Assembly (NCBI GenBank): GCA_024277285.1
Contig: JAJRVM010000056.1
Span: 1-42,217 of the forward strand
DNA: 42,217 nucleotides
Direction: 5' to 3'
Origin: Planctomycetota bacterium
GTDB taxonomy: Bacteria > Planctomycetota > Planctomycetia > Pirellulales > Pirellulaceae
A program made the translations under genes and the position numbers. The notes below the pieces were generated by a model. That model did not search any database and was not told where the DNA came from. It saw only the letters and a list, made by a program, of their open reading frames with translations. The first letter of the stretch is position 1, and each line of letters begins with the position of its first letter. Below, one piece after another: positions 29,088-37,606 of this stretch.

Positions 29088-30032
29088 TCAGGGCGACGCT
29101 TGCCCCAGACGGCCAGCCGGCGTCTCGGTGCGCAGCTGTTGGATCATATCGCACGTAGCCGCTTCCACGGCCTCTTGCCAGCGAGCGTCGCCGAGCGACT
29201 CACGGTACTCGGGACGGCGGTGCGCAAAGATGATGCCGCGCGAACTGTTGACGATCGCACCTAATCCTTGGTCCGCGAATGCATCTTTTACATCGCGCGC
29301 ACCCGCCCCTTGCGCTCCGAACCCTGGCACGAGAAACCAAGTGTTGGGCATCGCGCCACGCAGTGCCGCCAGCTGTTCGGGGTAGGTAGCGCCAACCACC
29401 GCGCCAACCGCCCCATAACGGCTCGCTCCCGCAGTTCGCTCTGCCCACTGCTGAACGAACGCCGCAACGTGTTCGTACAGTGGCTTTTGGTCGCATACCA
29501 AGTCCTGAAACAAGCCGCCACCTGGATTGGAAGTCTTGACCAAAACAAAGATCCCGGCACCACGCTCGGTCGCCGTTTCCATAAACGGCGCCAGACTATC
29601 GTCGCCCAGATACGGACTGACCGTTAAGGCATCCCCGCCCCAAGCGCTCTGGGACGCATCACCGAGATACGCTTGCGCGTAGGCGGTCGCCGTCGACCCA
29701 ATATCGTTCCGTTTGCCGTCGACAATCACCAACAGGCCCTTCTGGCGCGCATACTGAATTACATCGTATAGCGACTGCATACCCGCCGGCCCCAGTTGCT
29801 CGAAAAACGCCGCTTGCGGTTTGACCACCGCCACCAGCGGCGCGACCACGTCAATCACGCCCCGACAGAATACCGTGTATGCCTCGGCCGCCGCCTGGTG
29901 ATCGCGCGCAGCCAGCCCGTCGCGCAAGCCTGAAGGGAGGCTCTCCAGACGTGGATCGAGTCCCACCAGTACCGGGTTTCCACAACGTTGGATCGCCGCC
30001 GCCAATCGATCGGCAAAATGTTTCACCTTCAT
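29088..30032 (-). CDS. pyrF: Orotidine 5'-phosphate decarboxylase (type 2)
   Basis: Decarboxylates OMP to UMP, the last step of pyrimidine synthesis; cytoplasmic. At about 314 residues it is the longer, family-2 form. It has VGLDPRLE near residue 23, KPQAAFFEQLG and the catalytic VDGKRNDIGSTA (Asp-Lys pair), then VKTSNPGG and FLVPGFGAQGA before a C-terminal helix. The ATG at 30032 touches the GGGAG Shine-Dalgarno directly. A GTG two codons later (30026, starting VKHFADRL) has better spacing and may be the true start. Convergent with ndk. Confidence 0.95.
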   Translation of the reverse strand: MKVKHFADRLAAAIQRCGNPVLVGLDPRLESLPSGLRDGLAARDHQAAAEAYTVFCRGVIDVVAPLVAVVKPQAAFFEQLGPAGMQSLYDVIQYARQKGLLVIVDGKRNDIGSTATAYAQAYLGDASQSAWGGDALTVSPYLGDDSLAPFMETATERGAGIFVLVKTSNPGGGLFQDLVCDQKPLYEHVAAFVQQWAERTAGASRYGAVGAVVGATYPEQLAALRGAMPNTWFLVPGFGAQGAGARDVKDAFADQGLGAIVNSSRGIIFAHRRPEYRESLGDARWQEAVEAATCDMIQQLRTETPAGRLGQASP

Positions 30033-30166
30033 CTCCCAATTCGAACTTCGCCCGCAGACGAAAAAGCCCGTGTGTGGCTGGACCGAACCTATTACGCTTC
30101 ACACCTCACTCGGGCAAAACGCGCGGCGCAAGAGCAAATGACGATCACGCCCCACCGCGTGCTCCC

Positions 30167-31249
30167 TCACTCCTGCGGTTTGACCACGACGACGATCGAT
30201 TTCTCAGGCGAATAAAAGCGACGGAACGTCTCATGCACTCGTTTCGCGGTGATCGCTTGATACGCTCCGGCAATCGCGGCAATATCGTCCAGATTCCGAT
30301 CGTAGAAAGTCATTTCGGACAACCGACTAAGCCAAAAAACAGGGCTGCGCATCTGCTGCTCGATCGTCACCGCCACCTGTTTCTTGGCCACGGTCAGTTC
30401 TTCCTCGGTAACTCCGTCCGCGGCCATTTGGGCATACATCGCGGCGATCTTTTTGACCAGCTTACCGGCCTCGGCCGGTTTAGTCGGCGCTGCGGCAGAG
30501 ACCATACCGAAACCAGGATAGGTGGTCGCGGGCCGCGAACCAGCCTGAATGCTGTAGACCAACTGTTCCTTTTCGCGGATCTCCTTATTCATCCGTGTCG
30601 AGAGGGCAATGGCCGCGAGTGACAGTGTGCGCTTGTCCAGGACACTCGATTCGTCCGCACCATAGAAGCCGGAAAAGACAAATGCTTTCGGTGTTTCCGT
30701 TTTGATCGACTGCTCCACACGGCGTGGTCCCGCTGGACGTTTGAGTGTTCTTAGCTCACGGTAAAGTGACTTTGAAACTCGCGGCCGCTTGGAAAGCGAT
30801 CCGATGTACTGCGCGACCAGTTCCAAAGCGCGGTCTTTGGGCAAGTCACCCACAATCGCGACCTCGATGGGCGATTCGGCAATCAACTTGTCCAACCACG
30901 CCTGAACCGCAGCGGCATCGCCGACTCCATCGACTTGCGAAATCGTCAATGGTTGCGTGCGCACCGCCTCGGGCGGAAAAGCAACGCCTTGGGCCAACTG
31001 CATCCCGGTCATCATCGGGTCGGTCTGGGCCTGTTCGAGCATCAGACGCAGCATCGTCGTCAGCTGATTCAGCGCCACCGACTCAACTTTTGGCTCGGTC
31101 AGCAGTAGATGTGCCAATTGCATGCCAGCTTCCAAATCGTCAGGGCTCCCAGACACGCTCAACATGATCGAATCGGTGTTACCGTGCCCACCACCAGCGC
31201 CACGACCGCCACCCATGCCCGAGCCCACGTTGACGTTCTTGCCCGTCAT
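30167..31249 (-). CDS. C-terminal part of secreted M16 zinc protease (after in-frame stop)
   Basis: A 360-residue frame that continues the upstream M16 gene in the same frame, after one TAA codon at 31292-31294 and 14 further sense codons. It begins MTGKNVNVGSG and carries the end of the third and the whole fourth M16 domain, with TRMNKEIREKEQLVYSIQAGSRP (the R-x-x-x-Y-type substrate-binding region), FYGADESSVL and the final strand KSIVVVVKPQE. No Shine-Dalgarno is seen before the ATG at 31249, so it is unlikely to be translated alone. Either the gene is a fresh nonsense pseudogene, the TAA is read through, or there is a sequence error. The catalytic motif is in the upstream half. Confidence 0.75.
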   Translation of the reverse strand: MTGKNVNVGSGMGGGRGAGGGHGNTDSIMLSVSGSPDDLEAGMQLAHLLLTEPKVESVALNQLTTMLRLMLEQAQTDPMMTGMQLAQGVAFPPEAVRTQPLTISQVDGVGDAAAVQAWLDKLIAESPIEVAIVGDLPKDRALELVAQYIGSLSKRPRVSKSLYRELRTLKRPAGPRRVEQSIKTETPKAFVFSGFYGADESSVLDKRTLSLAAIALSTRMNKEIREKEQLVYSIQAGSRPATTYPGFGMVSAAAPTKPAEAGKLVKKIAAMYAQMAADGVTEEELTVAKKQVAVTIEQQMRSPVFWLSRLSEMTFYDRNLDDIAAIAGAYQAITAKRVHETFRRFYSPEKSIVVVVKPQE

Positions 31250-31291
31250 TAGAGCCCGAACGTCCGCCGACGTAAGCCGTTTGGTCGCAGG

Positions 31292-33127
31292 TTACATCCA
31301 AGCAATCATTGCTGCCTGAGTAATGCCGCGATTCTCCGCTGTTTCAAATAGCTCGCCACCCAACAACGAAATGCTGATCGTAACTTGGTTCTTATGCGTG
31401 TCCATGAACCGATAGTGAATACGTGCGTTGTTGGACATCCACCCAGACCATACGCCGGTCGACGTGTGCTCCGTCAGATCAAGCACCTTCCCCGATTCAG
31501 GCAGTTGTTCCATCAGCTGAGTCGCATGTTTCACGACCGCTTCGCGCGTCGGTTTCACCGCCAGTGCTTTGCGCGCGATCTCCAGAAGTTGCGATTCGGA
31601 AGGTACGTCATCGGCCGCCGGTAATACGGCAGTTACCGAAAAAACGTCGGGATTAAATTCTTTGGAAAATCGCTGCGATACTTCTTCCAACGTAATCTCG
31701 GGAAGCAATTTCTCGGTCAGATCAAGACGCTGCTGCGCTGACATGATCGGCTCGCCGGCCGCGATCGACCGGTTCATACGCGAAAGCAACGTGCGTGCTT
31801 CGCTTGTCGGCTCGCGTTGCACCGATCGTTTTGCACCGGCCAGGAACCCCTTTCGAGCGTCAGACACCTCTTGCTCGGCAAACCCGAACTTCCTCGCTCG
31901 TTGCAACTCCAACGCCAACTCTTGCAAAGCCGCTTTCCATTGCCCCGGCTTGGCCCGACCGCTTATCTCCGCCGTGTAGATCGTCCCGACCTGGTTGCCG
32001 GCCGATACATTGGCACTCAAATAACTGGTCCCACCTGCCGAAACCTTGTCGGAAAGGCGACGATTCAAGGCCCTGGTCCCCAACCGAACGACCAGATCGT
32101 CGCGTAATTGCGCCGCGGTGGTAGTCGGCGGGCGCACAGGTTCAAGTCGAGTAATCGTAATCTGCTCGGTCTTCACTTCGGGATCACTGGCCACAATGGC
32201 AAAGCTCTCACTGTACGGCTTGACGCCGGCGTCTTGGGGCTCTTGACGTGGTTTCTTGGGAGCATCACCGAAGTTCTTTTGGATCAGCTCGATCACTTGC
32301 TGCGGGTCGGTATCCGCTACCACCAGCAGCGTGACGTTCGACGCCACGTACCACTTCGTGTAATAGTCCACGAAATCAGGTCGCTGCACACTGTTGATCG
32401 TCTCCTTGGTTCCGATCGGAATGCGCGTGCCCAACAGCGAGCCCGGGGCCAGATGTTCGAGCACGTAGTACATCGTACGCTGGTCGCCCGAAAGGCTGCG
32501 AACCCGCTCCTGTTCAATGATCTGCCGCTCGTCTTCAATCTCCTTGGGAGGTAACGAAAGTCGGTACAAGATGTCGGCAAAAAAAGTCATTCCTTTGGTA
32601 ATGGTCTCGGGCTTGACGTCCGGAAGCGAGAGTTGATAGGTCGTCTGATTAAAACTGGTAAAAGCGTTCTGGTCTCGGCCAAACGTCATGCCCAGACTTT
32701 GAAAGAAAGGCACCACTGCTCCTGGTGGATAATTCTCCGAGCCATTAAATGCCATGTGCTCCAAGTAATGAGCCAGCCCACGCTGTCGATCGGTTTCGTT
32801 CAGCGAACCGGTATCGAGATGCATCCAGAGCGTCGCGCGGCCCGGCGGTAGCGCGTGCCGTCGGATCACATATTTCAGCCCATTGCCCAACTGGCCCGTC
32901 ACGAGCGCCGGATCGGTCGGTAAGGCCTGCGCCAAAGTCGAGGTCGCGTAGAAGCATGAGGCAACCAACGTCACCATCATCACGGTCGTCGCCCAATTCA
33001 GCCGCGCCACCAACGCGCCCCAATGGCCCCGCGAATCCAAGTGACTCGCAGCCTTGAGGGCCCGATCCTCGTGAAAAAAACAACAATACGACATGACGGT
33101 AGCGACACGCATTCTTTGAGCTCCCAT
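31292..33127 (-). CDS. N-terminal part of secreted M16 zinc protease, ended by in-frame TAA
   Basis: A 611-residue fragment of a large M16 (insulysin/PqqL-like) protease, usually about 930-990 residues. It has a hydrophobic export segment (WATTVMMVTLVASCFYATSTLAQA) and the intact zinc motif HYLEH with its distal Glu in the helix EIEDERQIIEQERVR. A second domain and the start of the third (ARIHYRFMDTHKNQVTISISLLGG) follow. It stops at TAA within AAMIAWM-stop-PATKR, where the sense frame continues without any frameshift for another 374 codons. The first Met (33127) lies 40 residues ahead of the signal-like segment and has no good ribosome-binding site; a TTG at 33169 or an inner TTG/GTG before LNWATT are alternatives. 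The protein without its C-terminal half should be non-functional. Confidence 0.8.
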   Translation of the reverse strand: MGAQRMRVATVMSYCCFFHEDRALKAASHLDSRGHWGALVARLNWATTVMMVTLVASCFYATSTLAQALPTDPALVTGQLGNGLKYVIRRHALPPGRATLWMHLDTGSLNETDRQRGLAHYLEHMAFNGSENYPPGAVVPFFQSLGMTFGRDQNAFTSFNQTTYQLSLPDVKPETITKGMTFFADILYRLSLPPKEIEDERQIIEQERVRSLSGDQRTMYYVLEHLAPGSLLGTRIPIGTKETINSVQRPDFVDYYTKWYVASNVTLLVVADTDPQQVIELIQKNFGDAPKKPRQEPQDAGVKPYSESFAIVASDPEVKTEQITITRLEPVRPPTTTAAQLRDDLVVRLGTRALNRRLSDKVSAGGTSYLSANVSAGNQVGTIYTAEISGRAKPGQWKAALQELALELQRARKFGFAEQEVSDARKGFLAGAKRSVQREPTSEARTLLSRMNRSIAAGEPIMSAQQRLDLTEKLLPEITLEEVSQRFSKEFNPDVFSVTAVLPAADDVPSESQLLEIARKALAVKPTREAVVKHATQLMEQLPESGKVLDLTEHTSTGVWSGWMSNNARIHYRFMDTHKNQVTISISLLGGELFETAENRGITQAAMIAWM

Positions 33128-33169
33128 GAAACACTCTTGCTTGCAACGAACGGCAAGGGACTTGGCCAA

Positions 33170-34047
33170 TGAATCGGCAAGTGAACCAATCCTTCAGTGT
33201 GATGCATCAATGCAGTTGCTCAGTGTAGTACACCCAGCGCGCTTTGTGCAGCGCCCGTGAAGGGATGGCTGCCGGTCCCGACAATCGCCCGACCGGTCGT
33301 CGCCCGCATACCTACGAAGCGGCCTGCGAGAGGATTCTGACGAGCCTTGCACATCTCGGCTGCCTTGGTTTCAGTCCAATCGCGCCAGCGCTGAAATCAA
33401 CGGGAAGAAAGGCGACAACGACGTCGCGCCAATGAGTACGTTGCGCGCACGGTGATCGCGCGTCACGAGGGTACAGCGACGCCGGTCAACGACAAAAATC
33501 AATTTTGAGGCCCCCCTTGCATGGTGGATACGCCTCAGAACCCTTAGAATGGAGTTGGGGAGGAGAATTGAAACCACCCCACCGGTGGCCTACTGAAGTA
33601 CTTGGAACGAGCGTGAGCAGGCATCTTTGCCCCGGACACGCCACGTGTGGCTAAGTGGGCCGAGGAACTGCGGTCGACCTACGCGGCGAAGAAACACCAA
33701 AACCTGGCTGTGTCACGCAGCGATTTAGAGTCGAGTCTTCAGAACCGAACTTGATAGTCTGAGGCTCCGGCCGCGATCCGTATCGTGCAATCGGTTCGTA
33801 CAATCGGTGGTACTGGCCAGTGAACCGAGCGGCCGAATCGGGTCGGATGTGGCGTCGCGCCCCGCTCGACTTGACACTCGGAAACTTTGTTGACCGGCAA
33901 CGCGTAGAAATGCAACGCGTACAAATGCATTGTGCGTGGTGGCGTCGCCAAGCGGATGCCACCGATTGAATAATTCGAGGACGTTCGAGATCGCTCTGGC
34001 ATGGACCGCAAGACTGACTACAAGAGCGAACCCTGAAAGGAAAACCT
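33170..34047. other. Long spacer upstream of FabZ-like gene
   Basis: About 880 bases, no supported gene. Possible structures: ACCACCCC-ACC-GGTGG near 33570-33590, and a two-unit 15-bp tandem repeat CAACGCGTAGAAATG / CAACGCGTACAAATG at 33899-33928. Frames in this region differ on all strands without a known product. Confidence 0.45.
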
Positions 34048-34539
34048 TTGCCCAAGACACATCCATCCAAGATTATTGATTTAGCCGCGTTAGACCTCGA
34101 CCGAGTTGTGGCTGATCAAGATGCGATTCGCAAATACAACCCACAACGTTTCGATATGGAGCAGATCAACGCGGTTGTGCGCGAGGACATCGAAAAGAAG
34201 ATCTGCGTCGGCTACAAGGATGTGCGGGAAGACGAATTCTGGGTCGCGGGGCACATGCCCGACATGCCTTTAATGCCAGGTGTTCTGATCTGTGAAGCGG
34301 CCGCGCAATTGGCCAGCTATTTTACGCTCAAGCACGACCTTCTGGGGGCCGAATTGATCGGCCTCGGTGGCATTGAAGACGTACGCGTCCGCGGCCGAGT
34401 CGTGCCGGGTGATCGGCTGGTGATCATCTTACAGCAGATCCGTGTGCGTCGCGGCGCGCTGATCCTCTGCCAATTCGAGGGATTTGTCAAGGAAACGCTC
34501 GTCGTCGAGGGCAAGATCATGGGCGTGCGACTCAAGTAG
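34048..34539 (+). CDS. 3-hydroxyacyl-ACP dehydratase, FabZ-like
   Basis: A 163-residue hot-dog-fold protein. The FabZ active-site core is present: FWVAGHMPDMPLMPGVLICEAAAQ, with His69 and Glu83 separated by 14 residues as in E. coli FabZ. It would dehydrate 3-hydroxyacyl-ACP in fatty-acid elongation. The N terminus (first 45 residues) is longer than in FabZ, and MPDMPLMPGV replaces the usual FPGxPVMPGV, so an ACP-linked specialised dehydratase is also possible. It starts with TTG, preceded by AAAGGA seven bases upstream; there is no nearby ATG. No other fatty-acid gene adjoins it. Confidence 0.86.
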   Translation: MPKTHPSKIIDLAALDLDRVVADQDAIRKYNPQRFDMEQINAVVREDIEKKICVGYKDVREDEFWVAGHMPDMPLMPGVLICEAAAQLASYFTLKHDLLGAELIGLGGIEDVRVRGRVVPGDRLVIILQQIRVRRGALILCQFEGFVKETLVVEGKIMGVRLK

Positions 34540-34645
34540 TGGCACTCGTCCAACCGTGTCCCGCCCCAGAGCGCAGACACTTCGCAAGAAAAAACGCGAC
34601 ATTTCGCCCGACGTCGCCAACACAACAACCCATGAGGAGACAACC

Positions 34646-34867
34646 ATGTTCTCACCCTCCGAGAAAGATGTGCTGGCCGTTTTTCGCAGCTACAAAGTGA
34701 CGCCCGGCGAATTGCTCTGCTTTAGCGAAGCCAACCTGCAGAAGCACAAGACGGGACTTCGAAAACTGGCCGCCCGAAAGATGCTGATCAAAGAACGATT
34801 CAAGAGCGCTTACTCGCTGACACCTTCCGGCTATGCGGCGATGGCCAATCCCGACCGCAAGAAATAA
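34646..34867 (+). CDS. Small winged-helix-like protein
   Basis: A 73-residue basic protein (MFSPSEKDVLAVFRSYKVTPGEL...). It has a pattern of three helices followed by a wing-like end (ARKMLIKERFKSAYSLTPSGYAAM), as in small MarR/PadR-type or archaeal-style winged helices. GAGGAGA nine bases before the ATG at 34646 makes this the start; the frame also runs upstream to 34484, over the end of fabZ. No family is recognised with confidence. It lies about 107 bases after the FabZ-like gene on the same strand. Confidence 0.6.
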   Translation: MFSPSEKDVLAVFRSYKVTPGELLCFSEANLQKHKTGLRKLAARKMLIKERFKSAYSLTPSGYAAMANPDRKK

Positions 34868-35240
34868 CTCGCCGTCAAACGACGTCCTACCGCGGCCAGT
34901 TGAGAAGAGCAAAGAAAATGACGGGCAAAAAACAGCGCGCGGTGGAACGTCTTCCGATCAGGTGGCCGTTTGCCATGCTTCGAGCTCATCGAGCGAAAAC
35001 TCGGGCCAAAAAGCGTCACGTCCGCGATGAACCGTTACCGGCTGTTGAACAGCCGGCGCCCCCTCGTGCCCAATCGACAGAAGGTATTCTGCAACAGCGG
35101 TTCGCCCAGGGAGGCCGACTCTCTGGTGTTCCCAAACGGCGTCAAGCCTGCAGATTAGCCAAATTGTCAGACACCTAATCCGGGACAAACTCGGTCAGAT
35201 AAGTCGGGACCTAGCAGCCCGGCCAGGGCAAGCCCGGCGG

Positions 35241-35280
35241 AGCGTCTATTCACCAGCGTCTATTCACCAGCGTCTATGCG
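35241..35280. repeat. 14-bp tandem repeat
   Basis: Units AGCGTCTATTCACC, AGCGTCTATTCACC and a partial third AGCGTCTATGCG, in the spacer between the small winged-helix-like gene and the PEP-CTERM gene. Confidence 0.9.
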
Positions 35281-35341
35281 CGTTTATTGGCGGTCCCTTC
35301 CTAAATATGCCAATCACGCCCTCGTTTCCGTTAGTGGTTAC

Positions 35342-35397
35342 AAAAAAAATGCTCTCAATTTGCCACTTCTCCCAAAGGGAGTAGCAAACCAAGAGCA
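35342..35397 (-). terminator. Intrinsic terminator of the PEP-CTERM gene
   Basis: On the minus strand a long stem (outer arms TGCTCT/AGAGCA, inner TTTGC/GCAAA and CTCCC/GGGAG with an AAA loop) is followed at once by eight T residues. It lies about 75 bases after the PEP-CTERM stop codon. Clear rho-independent structure. Confidence 0.88.
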
Positions 35398-35471
35398 CTT
35401 TGCAAACCTGAATTGAGTTACAAACTGCGGCTGGGCGACACGCTCATGGCGTCTCAGCCTCAACACGTCAA

Positions 35472-36278
35472 CTATCGCTGCTTTCGCCGTCGATAGCAAA
35501 CCGCCCCTAATCCCATCATGCCCGCGAACAACAGCAACGAACCTGGTTCCGGTACCGTTGATGCATTCACATATGACACATACGAGTCACTACCCGCCAA
35601 CGTTGAAATGTCGCCGAAACGGAACGTGTTGGCTCGATTGCCCGCAGTGTACTCGGCACCAAGCTTCAGCGTCAAAAGGGGATTCAAGCCGAAGTCAGCA
35701 TCGTCCGCCCCGGCAGTGAACAACTTGAATTCACTGTTCTGCGCGACGAGCTTGAATCTGTTGGGCGCCATCGGTGAAATCGTGTCTTCAAAGGAACTGC
35801 TTTCCGCATCTGCCCAATTGACGTTGTTCGTCGTCATGCGCACGCCATCGCTGCTGATACCGAGAATGATATGGCGATTGTTCATATCAGTCATTGCGAG
35901 CGTATAGCCAGCGCGCCAAACGCCCGATTCGGTATCATAATCCGATCCGTTGGTCGGATCGATCTGAAGCCCGGCTTCAAAGACCACCGCCTGCGAGCTA
36001 GTGAAATCGAAACCATTCATGGCTTCCGCTTTCCAACTCGCGATCGTATTAACATTCGCGATCGATACTTGATGCAGCGCTCGCGCATCACCTTCACCAA
36101 TCACTTCTATTGTCGCTGCGGTGTTCGCAGTTTCCTTTTCCCAACCTTGGACATCAGGCGTTGTTCCGTCCGCAGCACGATAGGTAAAGATCTCGGCCTG
36201 GGCAACGCTTGCTGATAAAACAGCAAACACCCCCACCAGCGTCAGTGTCAGTACAAGTTTTGTTCTCGAAACATTCAT
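35472..36278 (-). CDS. PEP-CTERM sorting-domain protein
   Basis: A 268-residue secreted protein. The signal peptide MNVSRTKLVLTLTLVGVFAV is cut near SVAQA (about 28). The middle is beta-rich, with a phrase GYTLAMTDMNNRHIILGI and Asn/Thr-rich loops, resembling a lectin-like or NPCBM-type sandwich, though no exact family is seen. The C terminus has the PEP-CTERM anchor: VPEPGSLLLFAGMMGLGAV and then CYRRRKQR. An exosortase, which cuts such proteins, should exist elsewhere in the genome. The start at 36278 has AGGGA about eight bases upstream, and this Shine-Dalgarno is one copy of a three-copy tandem repeat. Followed by a strong terminator. Confidence 0.92.
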   Translation of the reverse strand: MNVSRTKLVLTLTLVGVFAVLSASVAQAEIFTYRAADGTTPDVQGWEKETANTAATIEVIGEGDARALHQVSIANVNTIASWKAEAMNGFDFTSSQAVVFEAGLQIDPTNGSDYDTESGVWRAGYTLAMTDMNNRHIILGISSDGVRMTTNNVNWADAESSSFEDTISPMAPNRFKLVAQNSEFKLFTAGADDADFGLNPLLTLKLGAEYTAGNRANTFRFGDISTLAGSDSYVSYVNASTVPEPGSLLLFAGMMGLGAVCYRRRKQR

Positions 36279-36280
36279 GT

Positions 36281-36325
36281 TGGCGTTCCCTGTAGTGGCG
36301 TTCCCTGTAGTGGCGTTCCCTGAAA
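36281..36325 (-). repeat. 15-bp tandem repeat containing the Shine-Dalgarno
   Basis: Three units (plus strand TGGCGTTCCCTGTAG, the last ending AAA). Read on the minus strand each carries CAGGGAACGCCA, so there are three ribosome-binding-like sites in series ahead of the PEP-CTERM start; only the nearest is correctly spaced. Confidence 0.92.
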
Positions 36326-36508
36326 GTACATCTATTAAAATACACCAGTACTAATACCTATAACGGTCAGTTATACCCTCCCATCAGGTAAATGCAAGAG
36401 AGTGACACCGGATAAACAGCCCGCAACTATCCATTTTACGCAAAACTACTAATGCAAGTGGTTTACCAACAACACGTATTCCACGCAATTAGCCGTCTAA
36501 AACACCCT

Positions 36509-36564
36509 AACCCGGATTATTCACGAGCGATCTACTGCGACGAACTTCATGAATAATCCGGGTT
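36509..36564. repeat. 56-bp inverted repeat (MITE- or IS-end-like)
   Basis: The perfect 15-bp arms AACCCGGATTATTCA and TGAATAATCCGGGTT enclose 26 bases. AT-rich and non-coding. It may be a miniature element or the remnant end of an insertion sequence. Confidence 0.75.
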
Positions 36565-36640
36565 GAAGCTCAACTGCCCAGTTCGACAGAACGTCATGAA
36601 GATTCAGGTTGAATGCCAATGGCGTGACAGCGCATAACAA

Positions 36641-36682
36641 AAGCCCAAGTCATAACCGCAATAGCAGTAACCACTTAGGCTT
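36641..36682 (-). terminator. Likely terminator of tRNA-Pro
   Basis: Directly after the tRNA 3' end on the minus strand, AAGCCTAAGT and ACTTGGGCTT pair (one mismatch) around a 22-base loop, and the T-rich TTGTT follows. Confidence 0.6.
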
Positions 36683-36684
36683 AG

Positions 36685-36759
36685 TCGGGGTGAGAGGATT
36701 CGAACCTCCGACCTTTTGACCCCCAGTCAAACGCGCTAACCAGGCTGCGCTACACCCCG
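36685..36759 (-). tRNA. tRNA-Pro (anticodon GGG)
   Basis: A 75-base cloverleaf. The acceptor stem CGGGGTG pairs with CACCCCG, followed by discriminator A. The anticodon stem TTTGA/TCAAA holds the loop CTGGGGG, so the anticodon is GGG (reads CCC and CCU). The T arm GGAGG-TTCGAAT-CCTCT is normal, with one G-T pair. The 3' CCA is not encoded. No other tRNA is in the window. Confidence 0.95.
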
Positions 36760-36973
36760 CCAGAGTTAGATGCTGAGCCGCCAAGGCAGCCACCACACCG
36801 GCCTCTGGACACAGAATATCGCAGATCGGTTCGATTTAATCAACGGGGATGGTACAGATACCTCAAATTGCGGGGCACAGCGCCGATTCGTTAGATCGGA
36901 CATGCTGGGCGGCAAGAAAGTCGATCATTTTGGACCATCTTGCTGTTGGTAGTCGCGTCCGTTTTTGTTCCGC

Positions 36974-37022
36974 GTCCCCGCATTGCGTTCAAAGTCGGGA
37001 AAAGGACGCCTGACCGCAGATC
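36974..37022. repeat. 49-bp interspersed repeat, copy 2
   Basis: GTCCCCGCATTGCGTT ... GACCGCAGATC, about 80 percent identical to 28328-28376 with no gap. Both lie in spacers. Confidence 0.65.
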
Positions 37023-37115
37023 GCGTCTGGGGTGGTCCATTTCCGAAGTCGTTGTTGCTGCTTTTGTTGCGCTGCTTTTCTTTCACGACTTTTCTTTCAC
37101 TGGCTTCGGCCTGAA

Positions 37116-37313
37116 GGGCCGGCGCTATGATAGCCTGGGCCGGAACCCGCCCCAAGAAAAACACTCCTGCGGCCTGAAGGGCGCGTTAGACGTTTCCCGT
37201 AGCGCGGCCTTTCAGGCCTCCGAGGGTGTGCGGGGTGCCTGTCCTAGGGTTCCGCGAAGTCCGCCGCATTCGCGGCGACCTTGCTCCACCCTAGACTGTC
37301 ATAGCGCGCCCTT
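37116..37313. repeat. Inverted-repeat unit bounded by GCGCTATGAnAG
   Basis: The left end GGGCCGGCGCTATGATAG and the right end (read in reverse) GGGCGCGCTATGACAG are similar, about 170 bases apart. Inside, GGCCTGAAGGGC appears again, and GGCCTTTCAGGCC near 37206 pairs with it. This resembles an intergenic repeat family I recall as common in planctomycetes; that recollection is not backed by a search here. Confidence 0.55.
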
Positions 37314-37560
37314 GTCGGGGCTTTTCTTGCAGATACTTCCTTGATTCTGACGCAACAAACCAACCAGCATCTGGCAGCCCCCGTCCCCCCATTGTTCGGC
37401 TTTCTGATCAGCCCAGCCCACGGGCAGGCCCCCTTTTCCAATGTGGGGAGTTCGGGTTGAGTGCCACGTTTCGTCAATGTTTCAAGATACCGTCCTGTTA
37501 GCACAGGGCGTGCCGATCGCAGGCTGATGGACCCACCGTACTCACGGCCATTCCGTTCTA

Positions 37561-37606
37561 GCGCGAGGCCTTACACCACCGGGGTTTTTCTGTGTAAGAT
37601 GCGCGC
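37561..37606. promoter_or_regulatory. Candidate operator/hairpin ahead of bioA
   Basis: The inverted arms CTTACAC (37570-37576) and GTGTAAG (37592-37598) are separated by exactly 15 bases. Outer arms GCGCG and CGCGC lie at 37561 and 37602. The 15-base spacing equals that of BirA biotin operators, but the arms do not match the TTGTAAACC consensus, so a different repressor or an RNA hairpin is possible. It ends about 35 bases before the bioA ATG at 37641. Confidence 0.5.

Larger units (their letters stand above)
34868..35471. other. Spacer with ambiguous frames, tandem repeat and terminator
   Basis: About 600 bases. Two short frames overlap on opposite strands around 34919-35188: a basic plus-strand frame starting MTGKKQRAVE and a minus-strand frame ending FWPEFSLDELEAWQTAT. 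Neither is backed by a clear start or family. A 14-bp tandem repeat (35241-35280) and a strong minus-strand terminator (35342-35397) fill the rest. Confidence 0.45.

Noticed and set aside
34958..35188. 76-codon minus-strand gene ending in FWPEFSLDELEAWQTAT
   Set aside because: TTG start without a ribosome-binding site, competing plus-strand frame, and no family recognised; left as ambiguous spacer.
37561..37606. BirA operator ahead of bioA
   Set aside because: The 15-base spacing fits, but the arms CTTACAC/GTGTAAG do not match TTGTAAACC/GGTTTACAA; kept only as an unassigned palindrome.
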